A DNA stretch of 64,000 nt from Owenia fusiformis (GCA_903813345.2 CAIIXF020000003.1:5171815-5235814), one strand, 5' to 3'. Shown: positions 14,901 to 24,429, counted from the first letter of the stretch. A program made the numbers and translations. Notes: generated by a model not told the origin, from the sequence alone.

Positions 14901-17900
14901 ATTCAGGTTTTGAATCCATGGAGGGAATTTTAGAACACATTCTGTAGCTTTCCTTCTTTTGTATCTGCAATTTTGCCGGATGTCAACTTCGTCAGCTTAT
15001 CTTCAACTCCAGAGAATATGATGGCTACCTGCTCCTCTACTGCCATGGGGACTGCAAAGATATATCATAAACATAAAATTTCAAGGAAATGTGTGACAAA
15101 TGAGTTGTCAAATTCACCTCTATTCTCTGCTGTTTGCCACTTCAATTTTAGTCCTTTTCTCAATGTTTTCGCCCACTTTGAGTTTTTGAAGTATATTAAA
15201 TGAATGCCCATGGGGTTTCACAAAGAGGGAAAAAACGTTTTCATACACCTTTTTCAGATAAACGCCCATGGGCCTAAACGTGAGAAACTCTGGTAAATAT
15301 TTATAACACACATGTGCAATGTGAAATAAGAGCATGTGCAAAACATGAAGTAGGCCAATTAATATAATATTTTTGACCACTCTGTCAGACCAATCTTTTA
15401 TCAAAACTACTAGTATGTGTCCTTAATATGTAAAATAATCATATACCATTTCAAATGTTGACCTTGACCGTAAGTTAAGAAAACATTAACTCAACAAAAG
15501 CAAATCACAGTGAAGTAATTTTTTTTTGATAAATAGTGGTCGCCTTAAAAATTTCTCCTTGAACCGACCTTTTACCAGTTTACTGGTATTTCAATTTTCA
15601 AAAAACATGTTTTCTTGTAAAAAATAATGGCCATTTTGAAACTCAGCTGTCTTCTTGAACCTACCTATTTCATGGCTTAAATCTGATCCTACACATGATA
15701 CAGACTTCAGGGACCCACATTGATGGAGGGATCTACTATAGAAGTCATTGATCTTAGGAATCTGGATATGTGAATGGAGCTCTGGAAATACCCCAAAAAA
15801 TGTGTAAATTAGTGTAGATTATAACTAGTCTTTGCATCAGGATGCAATAAAGCACATGTTATGGGAAAAATGTAAGTTTCAAAATGGGCATGTTCTTTTT
15901 TGTTTTGTATTTTGTTTACCAGTAATGAGGGTTGGCAAAACCTGTTCTGCATATACAGCGTGTCCCCCACCCCCCTAGGCAGTATGGGCCCCCCATAAGC
16001 AGACATATACCAATGGTTCCATTGCATGTGTCATATATCATTTAAAGCTTTGCACAAGCTTTAAATGTTGTCATAACATGTTGTCATGGCTTTTTGTACC
16101 AGCTGTGGACCAACGATGCAGTCAAACACTTTGAAGTACTTTTTACAAACAAGCAAATTAAGGGACCCCTGAGCAACCACACACCAGCCCATTAAATTGA
16201 TCACAATATAGCACCTACGGTGCGATGATAATATTGTACTCCCGGTAATTTTGGCACGCTACTTTATTTTGGGCTTTTCGCAAAAAATGGAAAATTCGCA
16301 AATTATAAAAGGCGCGAAAATTCCAGCAGTTCTAATTCGGGGATTTCAATGTTGACAATATTTTAATCCAGAGCTGGGTTATACATAGGTAAAAAAAGCG
16401 AAATATAATAGCCGTGAAACAAAATGCCAAAAACGCAAAATATAATTGTGTCAAATATTAGTGGGAGTACAGTATATCATGAACATGTATATCAGAATGT
16501 ACCTTGACCTGCATATTTATAATTTGAAAATGAACACTCAGCTTAATTCATGAAACATACTGTAGATACAGTTAATTATCACACTTAAGAACTGAGATTT
16601 AGAACTGAGTTTTAAGTTTTATCATTGATCTGGAAATCAGCATTTCAAACTCAGGAATATAGCATACAGTAAGTCTTGGTATAGCAATGAAATCCAAATA
16701 GAAAAGCTTACACAAATGAAATCTTTCAGAGATTTGGAGATTTTCCAAAATACACCTGAAAATTGGTGGATTTTTGTTTGGCAGACCTTTTCAATCCGTC
16801 AAATTAAACAGTAGCCAAATTAAAGGTGCAACAATTAGTGCATAGGGGGCATTAAATGATCATTGACCAGTGTCAAAATATATTTAAGTTTGTATATTTC
16901 ATCAAGACTAAAATTATTTTTTATTATCTCCTAAGATACCCCCTGGATGAACATTAGTTCAGCTGATTTTCCTCTTGAAACGTTGTGAATCTTAAAATCT
17001 ATGAATTGGGACACCCTTTATAGAAGCTTTGAACTAAATTTATACTGCTTAATGCTGAAATTGATAGTTTATCCATACATTTCAAAAAAATAGATATGTC
17101 AAAGAAGATATAAAGCTAAATATTGACCTAGTAGCTCAGAAAAAAATAAAAAATTTCGAAGTTTCTCTCTACAGTCCTTGTTGCCCCTTTAAGTGTATCT
17201 ACAGTACCCACGTAATAGGACTTTCTCACCTGTTTTGCTTATCTCTGAAGTATTCTCACATGATGTCACAGCCAGAGTAAGGAGTCAGGTATTAGAGAGG
17301 AGCAGCATCAGAAAGCCGTGCCAGATACAACAATGATGATGTACTTTATGGCATCTAAAGAAATATTTAAACAAGTTGTTAGAGAAAATTAGTACATAGA
17401 TGACAGGCAGGTTTATGGTTGTTTCAATACCTATTACTCCAATATCATCAAGGCAACAATAAATATTTTTGAAGCAACCTCTAACAAAGCATTAAAATGA
17501 CAAAATGTAGCCACCTGGAAGCTACATCTAATCTAAACACTATTAGTTAATTTTTTTCAAGTTCTAAGAATTTGTTCTAGATGCTGAATGCTAACTGCTG
17601 ACAACTGGATGTTGGAGTATGCATGACTGCTAAAATTCATAAATGCAAATAGTTGTGTTTCTTGTCTGTTTATCATATTAGAATCGTAACAAAGACCTCG
17701 ATTTTATGATATATGTCAAATATATGACCTCAAATTTTATTCTGGCCATTGCCAAAGACCTCAATCACTTCGCAATTTCAGTCTTTTAACAATGAGCAGA
17801 ATAAAATTTTTGGTCATATATTACGCCATAAATTATAAAATCTTGGTCTTTATTCCTTAAATATCTTACCATTTTAGTAGGTAGTGACATAAAATCAATG

Positions 17901-20900
17901 TGTGTACAAAAGTGTAACATCTTGAAGTCTCTGACTGCCAACAGCCTAATTTTAGTAACAAAAATGCTTTTAGAAATATCAAACATTCAGGTTTTTGATC
18001 ATTTGAACCCACGTGAGCTAATATTATCATGACTTCAACTAATTTAAATGAACAAGGAAACAAACCTGCATCTTTGAGTTTCTTGAGGAACTGAGTAACT
18101 ATAGATCATTTCTACTCAAGCAATCTGCATGGGTTCTTTCACTTCATGTTCATATAACACCCAGAGCTTTAGTACCCACTCTTTGCCTGCCTGAAAATCA
18201 AAGTGTGAAGAGCATTTAGTATACAGTCAGTTCTTGGATATGTTATGCATGGAAATAGTCCTTTTGCATCTGTAAAAAAGCATCTAATATTGAAATTTAG
18301 ATTCATTCAAATGCTAACTTACCATCCTATTTGGTCAATGCAGTTGTGCTCTCTGGCTAATGACATTTTCAGTTCATTTTCCCCATAGAATATAAAAAAT
18401 ACCCTTCTCAAAAGTGAAATTGACTGAAAAGGCTATAAATATTGCCTATACCTAACATTAATAAGACAATGCATTAAATGCAATGGTGCAAAGATAAAGT
18501 GTTTTGCACTGTAAACGGTGAAGTGGACTATTTGATGATTATAAAATTTCACCTTTTATTGAAAAATGGTTGGATATTTGAATATTTGAAAAACATTTCC
18601 AATATTTTTGCTTATGTCTGTGAATTTTGGACCTTTTGATAGTAAAGGCTCAAGAGATTTTTCTACAGCGATGCTTGATCAAAATATGAAAATTTGAAAA
18701 TGAATTCCACAGATCATCAAAAGCAAGGCTTTTTGGCCAGAGTTCAACTCAGTTCATAACATGAAAAAGTTTCACACCAACTGTTAAAATTATGAGAAAG
18801 CTGCTAGTAAAGGCTTAAGAAGATCTGGAGATATTTCATCAATGATGCTAGATCAAAATATGAAAATGAATTCCACAGATCAACTTGCTTTTATAAATGT
18901 CACTACATGAAAAAGTTTCACACCAACCGTTGAAATTATGTTGAAAGATTAAGTGTAGCTAAATTAAACTGGCTCTCTCTAAAGCTGGCCAGATATAAGT
19001 ATTAGTAGTATTACCAGGAACTTTTCTTGCATCAAAATGAGAAAAATATGCCCAATAAACAATAACAATTTCAGTTGATCAAAATAATAAAGACAATACA
19101 GAGAAAGAAATGTCATGTCACCCTTCACTTGAAGGAAATCACAGACCTCTGCCAGATTACCTGCTCTGTGTCTATGCTCAATAAATATTTTTTATCCTTT
19201 GAGCCTACTACCAATAGGAGCGGGATCTGGCTCCGGATCTGTAGTTTAAATTGTCACTCGGTAGTTTTTCCCAATGAATTTCCCAATAAAATTTCCCCGC
19301 TCGTCACCCTTATTTCCTGATTTTTGGAAATATGTTTGAGAAACGATAAGTCAATGTGGCAAATTAGAAGTCGGTGTCAAATTACTACACAAGTTGATTT
19401 TGAACTGTGAAATGCAGACATGACAGCAATCTTAGTTCAACTAGGCTTAATCATCCTGATGAAAAGTCAAAGAAAGAAAACTTGGTGAGCCTTAGTTATC
19501 GCAGTCCACAAGTTGTAGACTGTAATAATGCCTTGGCCCAGAGACATGAAAAACAGTTTTTCATGTCTCTGCTTGGCCCTTGGTCTAGATCGGGATTCAT
19601 AAAAGTCTTAAGTTGATCAAGAATAAGGGTAATATCCCAGGGTAATATCGACCATCTAGTTATACCCTAAAAGCACAATAATTCAGATTGGAATGGCAAA
19701 ACTGGTCATTCAAAATTCAACTTAGAAAATTGGAAGCCATCTTCGATCTTGGAATAATTTTAGTGAACTTTTACGACTTGTTCCTTCACTTTTATCGATA
19801 GCACCTGTTATATACTTACTTCAATGTTATCTGTTTGTTCCCTTATACTTTATACACCAGACAGCAATACTTTAGGGTCCAATTTATTGTAACAGTCGTC
19901 ATATTCGGGCATATTCGACAGCAATTTGAAAACTTCCACCTCAAAACCGGAATTTACGTCATGAGGTCATGACTCGCCAAAAATACGATTTAGGGTGAAA
20001 AATGAGAGTGCACTTTCGATATCATTTTCTCCATGAACTACAGGTAGGTTAAAAAAGTTAAGATGACAAAAAGATCAGAGATATCCAAAATAATCGGGAA
20101 CACCTGAAGGTTAGTGCTGAAAACCCTGAAGACAAATTTCTGCCAACTTTTTAGCGGAAATTTTTTTTTTTTGGAAAAATCTTCCAAAAATATTCAAGTC
20201 GGGCCTACACCAAATACACTATTTTATCCCTTATGAAACATAACGATGGCTTTATATATCACAACTCTCGTATCTGGCATCCTAAAAATTCAAACAGAAT
20301 CAAAATTGATAATTTATGGGTTGAGTTATGGCCTCTTGATTTGAGGTGTCGTATTTTTCTACGAACTCGTGTACCGAGAAATCGGGACTATATCACGCCA
20401 CGGCGGAGATAGAAATGTCGCTAACCGAAGCACAATTTGCCCTTTGGATCTCCTGCTGGATAGAAAACCTAAAAACCTACCTCATGGCCACATTACTACC
20501 ATCTATTACAATGTACCGGAGGTTTTTCTTGCCACTTGGAGGCGGATTATACTTTTGTACAGTCTCAAAAGTGCCCTTCATTCTGTTTAGATTTGTCTGA
20601 GGCTGAATTTGAGCAGAAGTCACTGTTTCAGGCATAGAGGCCACATTAATCGGATGAATCACTGTATTGACCATCGATGAAGTTTGTTTTGGCTTAACTG
20701 ATAAAGTTTGTTTTTGGGAAGCAGTTTGATTCTGCTGCACTGGTAATTTATTTTGTTGAGAATGTGATTTTGGTTTATTGAGCAGGCCATCCTGTATGGA
20801 TTTTGGGGCTCTTACAGGAGAGACTTTGCGGACAGGTTTCTTCTGGACATTGGCCTGTTGGGATCTAATAGGGGAGTCACTTGTCACCCGTTTCCGCTTT

Positions 20901-23680
20901 GCTTTCTTTTTTCCTCCTCTACCATCAACAATGTCTTCAGTTAAAGTGTCTTCCAAACCAGAGTTTTCAAATGCATCTTTCAACCAGTCTTGCCTAGCTG
21001 ACTGGTCACACTCCTGGCCTGTACTAGTTACCTTTGAACTGGTTAGAAATGCTTCTCTTAGACTATCTTGTCTTGATTTACCTGATGCACTTGATTGAGC
21101 AATTTTCTTCTGTTCCCTTTCTTTGTTATTTTTGCTATTTTTCACTAGCAAGCCTAAAAAGCTGCTCATTCTAATCTCCCCATCTGCTAAACTGTCCCAG
21201 GCCTCGTTTATCTCCTCTTGAGAATATCCCTTTTGCAGACTAAATTCAACTAAATCTTTCCGTGGGGTGGATGGTTTAGTGACAGGTGGCCTAAGAGGGG
21301 TGGACATATCCTTGTTATGGACTTGGAATTCATTATCAATCACAGTTTTCTCAAGTTCACTTATATCAGGAGTCAGTGTATCATCTAATATGATAAGATC
21401 GTTTGATATGACGCCATCTTCCACCTCAGTGCCTTCCACTACACGACCTTCCTTTCCCTTATCATAGTGATCCCATTCTAGTACCACAGCTTTTACATCA
21501 TCCCCAGCGAAAGAATACTCGGTAATGTCAAGGTCATTGTTTTTGTCACAGATTTTGTGGAGTTCTTTGTCAAGTCGGTTTGATGCAACACTTGTGTTGA
21601 AATATTCCGTTTCTTCTTGTTCTTCATCCCCCAGCATGTGCTGAATTTAAATAAAAAAAAAAAACTATTTGATTTAAAACATTTTTTAATATTTTGCGAA
21701 GTTTAATCAAAGGGTTCACAATTGTACATGCAAAATTCTCATTTCACCTACCTCAACAGAGAAATACAAAATATCATAAAATAAAATACCCGTAATCAAA
21801 ATTTTATCCAAATTTTTCTCTATTTTCCAAAATTTCATAATGGTGTAAGATAACTTCTGAATTCTCAAAAGGTGCAGCACCCATGCAGTTACTAGCAAAC
21901 AGGCAAAAGCACTGAGCTGTTAAAGTAAATTTTATCAAGTGGCTATCCACAATGCACATATTGGTACATATATGTCAGCATAACTGAGAAAATAAGAAGC
22001 CTTCACATTGACATCAAAACTCAACTATTAAACTTATATTTGTATTAACTTTGTTGAAACAATTTGTTTTTGACTTACTTTGAAGTTGAATATAACTTCC
22101 TCAAGGGCTGACATAGCAAGGGTAACTGCAAGTTCTGATCCAGAAACGATTGCACAATGTTCACTTTCATCAAATACTATTACTGCTTTTGACTGTCTCT
22201 CCACTCTCTCGTGACATGTTGGGTCTTGTATTATCTGTGCAAGGGCTTTTGGATATTTCATTTTCACACGCTGCTCAGGAGAGCATAATGAAATGATGTA
22301 ATCCTGTAATTAAAAGTCTTCATTAGAATGGTTTTACCAATCACATGTTTCAAAATATCAGATTTGGCTGCAATAATAATTTTGATAGCGAAATAACCAA
22401 TGTTCAACTTGCTACATTTGGCCTAATTTGTTTTTGAAATTATCTACATTTATCTAAAATGTTGCGCTCATTGTGAGTAAAGCACTTTTTGAAGCAAGTA
22501 CAAAGCGTACCCATCTAATTCCTACCCCTGGGGGCAATATTGCGTATCAAATTACATACCCTCCCTGCATAGGGTGGGGGGGGGGGGGGGTTCTCACACA
22601 AAATTTTGAATGGGGCAATACACATGTACAAATTCAGAAAAATATGAACACATGGGAAAAAAGAGGCATTAACATGCAAAATGCCACCACCATTCGTTTC
22701 AAACACCATACCAACCATCGATCGCCAACCGCCATCACAAAAAACCATAACAATATGTCACCACCTTTTGGAAGTCTTAAGATGCATTTGAAATAATAAA
22801 TCTAGAGAGTAGATGCCAAACTTACTTTTGCTTCTTTACGATCATTTTCTTCCCCTATTAGAGTAATCCACACGTGAGCATTCTTTTCACTGTCATGTGC
22901 TTGCAGTCCATCCTTCACCTACAAATAAAATAAATAAAAAGAAATCAATTATGATCTTTCCATCCTCAACAGGGCCCTTGAAATTATCTGCAAAAAGAAG
23001 CTTCACATGCAGTGTGGAGCCAAGCTTTGGAAGGATGAACCTTGCTTATTTATGTATGCCCATCCTTATCATTCCCATAGCCTACATTACAATATAGTGT
23101 AGTGAAACTCGTTTTATCTAAAACAGGTCTTATCCTGTACCCCTAGCTCCCTAAATGCCATGCTTCTGTGATATAAATTCCAATGTTGAAGTATTACAGG
23201 TTCATCTAACAAAGACATAAATATTCCGTCCTAAATCCATAGGACTTCTTCAGTTACGGTGGCAGAAAATTTGAAAATTAAGATGGTCGTCTCAAAAGTT
23301 GGTTTGTCCAAATACACTTCTCTGTCTCTGTTCATAGATGGCACTTATTGGAGAATTTTAATAGCTTTAATAACTGAAGAAATCCCATGGATGGAGGACG
23401 AAATATTTTACACAAGTTTTTCAAACATGTCCGTGTTAGATAAACCTGTAATATTTCAATATGAACATTTGCGGAGGGATGAACATTCTCAATTCCAATG
23501 TTCTTTCTTTAAATGTCAAAATAGTACCTTCACATGGTATCTCTCTTGAATCATCTTCCTTTGCCCTTTGATCAGACCAACAGTATCCTTAGGAACTATG
23601 AACTCATCTGTCATGTTGTACTCCTCAACATCTATGAGAGCATGTCGCTCCTCCAGTACCTGGATACTAGTATCTGACAT
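395..23680 (-). CDS. KHNYN/N4BP1-like KH and NYN-domain ribonuclease, 3' end beyond window
   Basis: Six coding exons on the minus strand, 23528-23680, 22826-22918, 22079-22303, 20481-21640, 2417-2653 and 395-502, join in frame (phases 0,0,0,2,2,2) into about 659 residues. All borders are GT-AG. Residues 26-93 form a KH-like region with GLIKG at 35-39. Residues ~286-330 resemble the UBA-like segment of N4BP1 (EFSLQKGYSQEEI). A basic stretch GKKKAKRKR lies near 400. A NYN/PIN-type domain starts near 530 with VIDGSNVAM (Asp537) and continues through FSCRGI, ITVFVPNWR, CYDDR and IIVSNDN (Asp640), so the acidic residues expected for metal-dependent RNA cleavage are present. In vertebrates N4BP1 and KHNYN are RNases of innate immunity; that role here is inference. 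The C-terminal part (usually FVGD and PDDPLGR motifs) lies off the left edge. The Met at 23680 is the likely start, because vertebrate relatives have only about 13-30 residues before the KH-like region. Assignment between KHNYN and N4BP1 is not possible. Confidence 0.9.
503..1039. other. Intronic spacer with one perfect hairpin
   Basis: No coding signal. At 886-911 a 10-bp perfect stem (ATGTCACCAC with GTGGTGACAT) closes a 6-base loop. The bases before it (CCATAACAATATGTCACCAC) recur near 22741-22763, so this is probably a fragment of a dispersed repeat. Confidence 0.6.
1040..2310. repeat. Composite repeat: duplicated ~230-bp block and (GGAC)n tract
   Basis: Positions 1082-1311 recur at 1558-1787 with no difference I could see. 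Both are rich in AAAATGG/CCATTTT inverted motifs and followed by diverged partial copies to about 1950. A GGAC tetranucleotide tract runs about 2200-2266, followed by GGCGTTCCCTATATCCCTCCGAAC. The identical copies produce matching spurious reading frames. The layout (short inverted motifs, simple-sequence tract near one end) resembles the GTCCCCACC elements elsewhere in this window, but the sequences differ. Confidence 0.75.
2417..2653 (-). CDS. KHNYN/N4BP1-like exon 5 (core of NYN domain)
   Basis: 237 bases between acceptor GAATTTCAG and donor GTATGC, phase 2 in and out. The product HGNNKVFSCRGIELCVEYF then HKNITVFVPNWRKGG, LTFTPSR and VVCYDDR aligns with the NYN domain of N4BP1 (FFSCRGIAIAVEYFW, NITVFVPQWR, SHDDR). 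It lies 17.8 kb downstream of exon 4, yet the junction restores the family sequence SNVAMSHG exactly, which is what identifies it as part of the same gene. Confidence 0.92.
2710..6432. repeat. 31-bp minisatellite, about 120 units, with higher-order structure
   Basis: The unit is GTGGCATTTTAGTGGATGC followed by AAACAGAAGAGA, commonly 31 bp, with shortened 23-29 bp forms. Variant units (GTAAACACAAACAG, GTGGACACACACAG, GTGGAAGCAAACAG, GGAATTTTAATGGACACAAACAG, CATTTTTATGTTTTAG) recur in the same order. For example, a block at ~3328-3525 is repeated at ~4303-4495, and one at ~3060-3290 at ~3805-4035. Long open frames on both strands come from the repeat and are not genes. It lies about 60 bases beyond the exon 5 acceptor, in intron 4. 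Confidence 0.97.
6630..7870. repeat. Three direct ~420-bp repeat units
   Basis: Units start near 6631, 7048 and 7476, each opening with CATATCTC[AG]GTCAATAT. The first two match closely through CTGAAGACAAATTTCTGCCA and GACGTCGTATTTCTCGATTTT; the third is more diverged. A fragment with the same CCCTGAAGACAAATTTCTGCCA core lies at 20125-20150. No coding frame is shared. It may be the inside of an old mobile element. Confidence 0.8.
8440..8671. repeat. 232-bp palindromic element with 27-bp inverted ends
   Basis: Positions 8440-8466 (AAAGGACCGCGAGTTGTTTG then TAGAATG) pair with 8645-8671 with one mismatch. A second, inner pair ACACTTTAAAAC/GTTTTAAAGTGT lies near 8525 and 8631. It resembles a small MITE; no clear target-site duplication. 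Confidence 0.7.
8672..9523. other. Spacer, nothing recognised
   Basis: AT-rich intronic sequence with no coding, RNA or repeat signature that I can support. The same holds for 7871-8439. Confidence 0.5.
9524..9872. mobile_element. TIR element, AAGGACGATTCTCGG family, copy 1
   Basis: The termini AAGGACGATTCTCGGTTTGG and its complement at 9840-9871 form inverted repeats of about 25 bp. Inside, a ~150-bp stretch containing AGAAATATTACCCAAATTAAA is directly duplicated. The second copy is at 52620-53015. No transposase is encoded, so it is non-autonomous. I could not settle a TSD. Confidence 0.8.
9873..10182. other. Spacer between two TIR elements
   Basis: Plain AT-rich sequence; no feature seen. 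Confidence 0.5.
10185..11210. mobile_element. Mariner-like non-autonomous element with ~230-bp inverted repeats
   Basis: Ends CGAGGGTTGATCATAAAGTT and AACTTTATGATCAACCCTCG are flanked by TA on both sides (10183-10184 and 11211-11212). The inverted arms, about 10185-10414 and 10979-11210, include AGAATGTGCAGCAT and TTGCCATAGTAAC. The ~560-bp middle has no open frame. TA target and CGAGGGT-type ends suggest Tc1/mariner; that is inference. Confidence 0.85.
11269..14059. mobile_element. CACGGTG-ended TIR element, copy A, with nested insertion
   Basis: Ends CACGGTGTATAACCCAAACG and its complement enclose the element, flanked by 5-bp direct repeats GATAC (11264-11268, 14060-14064). Without the nested element at 11876-13389 it is about 1277 bp, matching copy B (34733-36025) in inverted orientation. 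The motif AAACGCTCCG occurs about ten times inside in both orientations. No transposase found. Confidence 0.92.
11876..13389 (+). mobile_element. GTCCCCACC element, copy 1, nested in CACGGTG copy A
   Basis: Starts ATGTCCCCACCACATAGTGT, then a (CCGT/CTGT)n tract at ~11926-11980 and tandem ~160-bp units containing TTTCAAATTTTCAGGGATGA and GGCAGCCATTTTGGATTTTC, and ends GGTGGGGACATATTG...TGTGTTCTTGTTTT. Comparison with CACGGTG copy B gives the empty site TTCGTTTTTTCTATAG, so the borders fall in a T run. No protein-coding frame. Confidence 0.88.
14065..14929. other. Spacer before the ATP synthase pseudogene
   Basis: No clear feature. On the minus strand at about 14808-14925 a frame ends ELRELVPNDTASLPDSFQ. 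It could be a very diverged remnant of the alpha-subunit C terminus, but the match is too weak to claim. Confidence 0.4.
16824..17188. mobile_element. TTAA-flanked TIR element, copy 1
   Basis: Flanked by TTAA (16820-16823 and 17189-17192). Inner ends AGGTGCAACAA and TTGTTGCCCCT are complementary apart from one base. The diverged second copy is at 27718-28061 in opposite orientation. It lies in the pseudogene intron between its AMK and DAIKY exons. TTAA borders suggest a piggyBac- or Kolobok-type MITE. Confidence 0.78.
17690..17853. repeat. 164-bp palindromic MITE-like repeat
   Basis: The arms ACAAAGACCTCGATTTTAT... and the complement of ...ATAAAATCTTGGTCTTTATT pair over about 55 bp, including a TCATATATTACG/TCAAATATATGAC region. 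It lies in an intron of the ATP synthase pseudogene. Confidence 0.7.
18640..18960. repeat. Two direct ~160-bp repeats
   Basis: Both units contain AAAGGCT[CT]AAGA, GATGCT[TA]GATCAAAATATG, AATTCCACAGATCA and CATGAAAAAGTTTCACACCAA. No coding meaning seen. Confidence 0.75.
18961..20474. other. Intronic spacer next to exon 4, with one perfect hairpin
   Basis: No exon or pseudogene piece could be supported. At 19540-19570 a 15-bp perfect inverted repeat (AGAGACATGAAAAAC and its complement) with a 1-base centre could extrude as a cruciform. A fragment of the 7-kb repeat family lies near 20125. Confidence 0.55.
20481..21640 (-). CDS. KHNYN/N4BP1-like exon 4 (large linker, UBA-like segment, first NYN strand)
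   Basis: 1160 bases between acceptor AAATTCAG and donor GTAGGT, residues ~158-544. The acidic, low-complexity linker resembles that of N4BP1. It holds the UBA-like EFSLQKGYSQEEINEAWDSL, a tandem short motif (RQDSLREAF and RQDWLKDAF, 26 residues apart), a basic candidate nuclear signal GKKKAKRKR, a Gln/Ser/Pro-rich tail, and finally NLRYIVIDGSNVAM, the first strand of the NYN domain with its catalytic Asp. It ends in phase 2 (AG), completed to Ser by the T that begins exon 5. Confidence 0.93.
21641..22078 (-). other. Intron 3 of the NYN gene
   Basis: 438 bases, GTAAGT to CAG. The acceptor is preceded by a long T run on the minus strand. No other feature. Confidence 0.8.
22079..22303 (-). CDS. 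KHNYN/N4BP1-like exon 3 (end of KH-like domain and following helical region)
   Basis: 225 bases, 75 codons, phase 0 at both ends; acceptor ATTACAG and donor GTAAGT. It opens with DYIISLCSPEQ, closely matching KHNYN EYLKGLCSPEL, followed by KYPKALAQII and a second alpha/beta-like segment ending SALEEVIFNFK. Confidence 0.9.
22304..22825 (-). other. Intron 2 of the NYN gene, with repeat fragment and G run
   Basis: 522 bases. It contains a run of about 18 G (22575-22592) and the short repeat CCATAACAATATGTCACCACC shared with position ~877. Confidence 0.75.
22826..22918 (-). CDS. KHNYN/N4BP1-like exon 2 (KH-like domain, middle)
   Basis: 93 bases, 31 codons, phase 0 at both ends, flanked by TTTGTAG acceptor and GTAAGT donor. 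It encodes VKDGLQAHDS to EENDRKEAK, matching the strand-and-helix section in which KHNYN has IWLQLEGPKENA. Confidence 0.88.
23175..23470. mobile_element. Inverted-repeat MITE in intron 1 of the NYN gene
   Basis: The left arm TTGAAGTATTACAGGTTCAT...GGACTTCTTCAGTTAC pairs with the right arm GTAATAACTGAAGAAATCCC...ATAAACCTGTAATATTTCAA over about 80-100 imperfect bases. No TSD resolved. Confidence 0.65.
23528..23680 (-). CDS. KHNYN/N4BP1-like exon 1 (start codon, first half of KH-like domain)
   Basis: Codes for residues 1-51, beginning MSDTSIQ, and includes FIVPKDTVGLIKGQ. The donor is GTACTA after CATGTGAAG. An acceptor-like TTTGTAG lies just upstream of the ATG, so the transcribed exon may begin at 23686 with six bases of 5' UTR and a further non-coding exon upstream. 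I could not find an upstream coding exon. Confidence 0.82.
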
Positions 23681-23922
23681 CTTACCCTACAAATATGCAC
23701 ATACTGTTATAGAAATAAGAGAAATGCATCAGCATTTGACAAATAAGAAATGAATACAAAGGGATCATGGGGACCAATTCCACGAACTTGCAGGCTTTCA
23801 ATTGTGTTGGAAATTTTTATAGGCAGTGGTCAAAACAGTATAAAGGAAACAGTTATTTAGAATCCGTTACACTGCTTCAAAGCAACCAGTTGAACCTAAA
23901 AATAAGAAATCTAAAGACTATT

Positions 23923-24110
23923 GTGCAATAATATTTAGAAAAATATATTCATATTGCACACAAATGACACTTGTATATCTTGGATTGCTTGTGAATTGGC
24001 TTATAAAGCCTATAACCTCTTATATTTTGATGCTTCTTTTGCTTCCATGTTAATTCTGAGAAAATAACATGGCGGATAGAAATTAGTAGAGGGCACAGGC
24101 TTATTGCACT
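23923..24110. mobile_element. Partial copy of the GCAATAATAT MITE
   Basis: Shares TGCAATAATAT, TTCATATTG, ATGACA.TTGTATAT and the ATAACATGGC centre with the full element at 45876-46223. Confidence 0.65.
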
Positions 24111-24429
24111 AAACACTAGTGTCACAATTAATCACGATTTTAATTGCCAAAAGTGATGCTGACTATGCATCGATGTCTGAAACAAAATATCAATATTTTT
24201 ACAACAAAATATATCTGCTAAAATCATCTTTTCCTATCTCATTTTCATTCAAATGCCATACCTTTTTCATTCTTTAGTTCATCTTCCCTGATATGCTTTC
24301 ACTTTAAATTTTTTTTAGCTTATTGAAATTTCAAGCAATAACCTCCATTTTTTACATTTATTTACGCATATAAGGCATCTCTAGATTCCTTATCTACATT
24401 TTTCAAAACATTAAACTATGATAATGTAA

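Larger units (their letters stand above)
14930..18400 (-). pseudogene. ATP5F1A: ATP synthase alpha-subunit pseudogene with retained introns
   Basis: Pieces of the mitochondrial F1 alpha subunit lie in the right order on the minus strand. 18066-~18192: the P-loop exon, with D-Q-GK and R-S..V..Q, ending KKLKDA at a donor. 17230-17354: joined G|AT to give DAIKYIIIVVSGTA, then a +1 shift, SDAAPL, YLTPYSGC, EYFRD. 15665-~15775: QI..LFY...INVG...SVS.VGS..AMK, ending at GTAGGT. ~15125-15185: TKIEVANSRE against MKLELAQYRE. 14930-15052: acceptor TTTGCAG, then PMAVEEQVAIIFSGVEDKL. A weaker piece at 18323-18400 ends at GTAAGT. Exons carry many stops (Gln to TAA or TAG, Arg to TGA), frameshifts and deletions. 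Preserved splice borders show duplication through DNA rather than a processed copy. The N-terminal exons are not visible. It sits entirely in an intron of the NYN gene, on the same strand. Confidence 0.85.
2654..20480 (-). other. Intron 4 of the KHNYN/N4BP1-like gene (17.8 kb)
   Basis: Runs from donor GTAGGT (20475-20480) to acceptor CAG (2654-2656). It contains a 31-bp minisatellite, ~420-bp direct repeats, four or more transposon insertions and a same-strand ATP synthase alpha pseudogene. Donor and acceptor of the host intron look normal, so these insertions appear tolerated. Confidence 0.85.
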
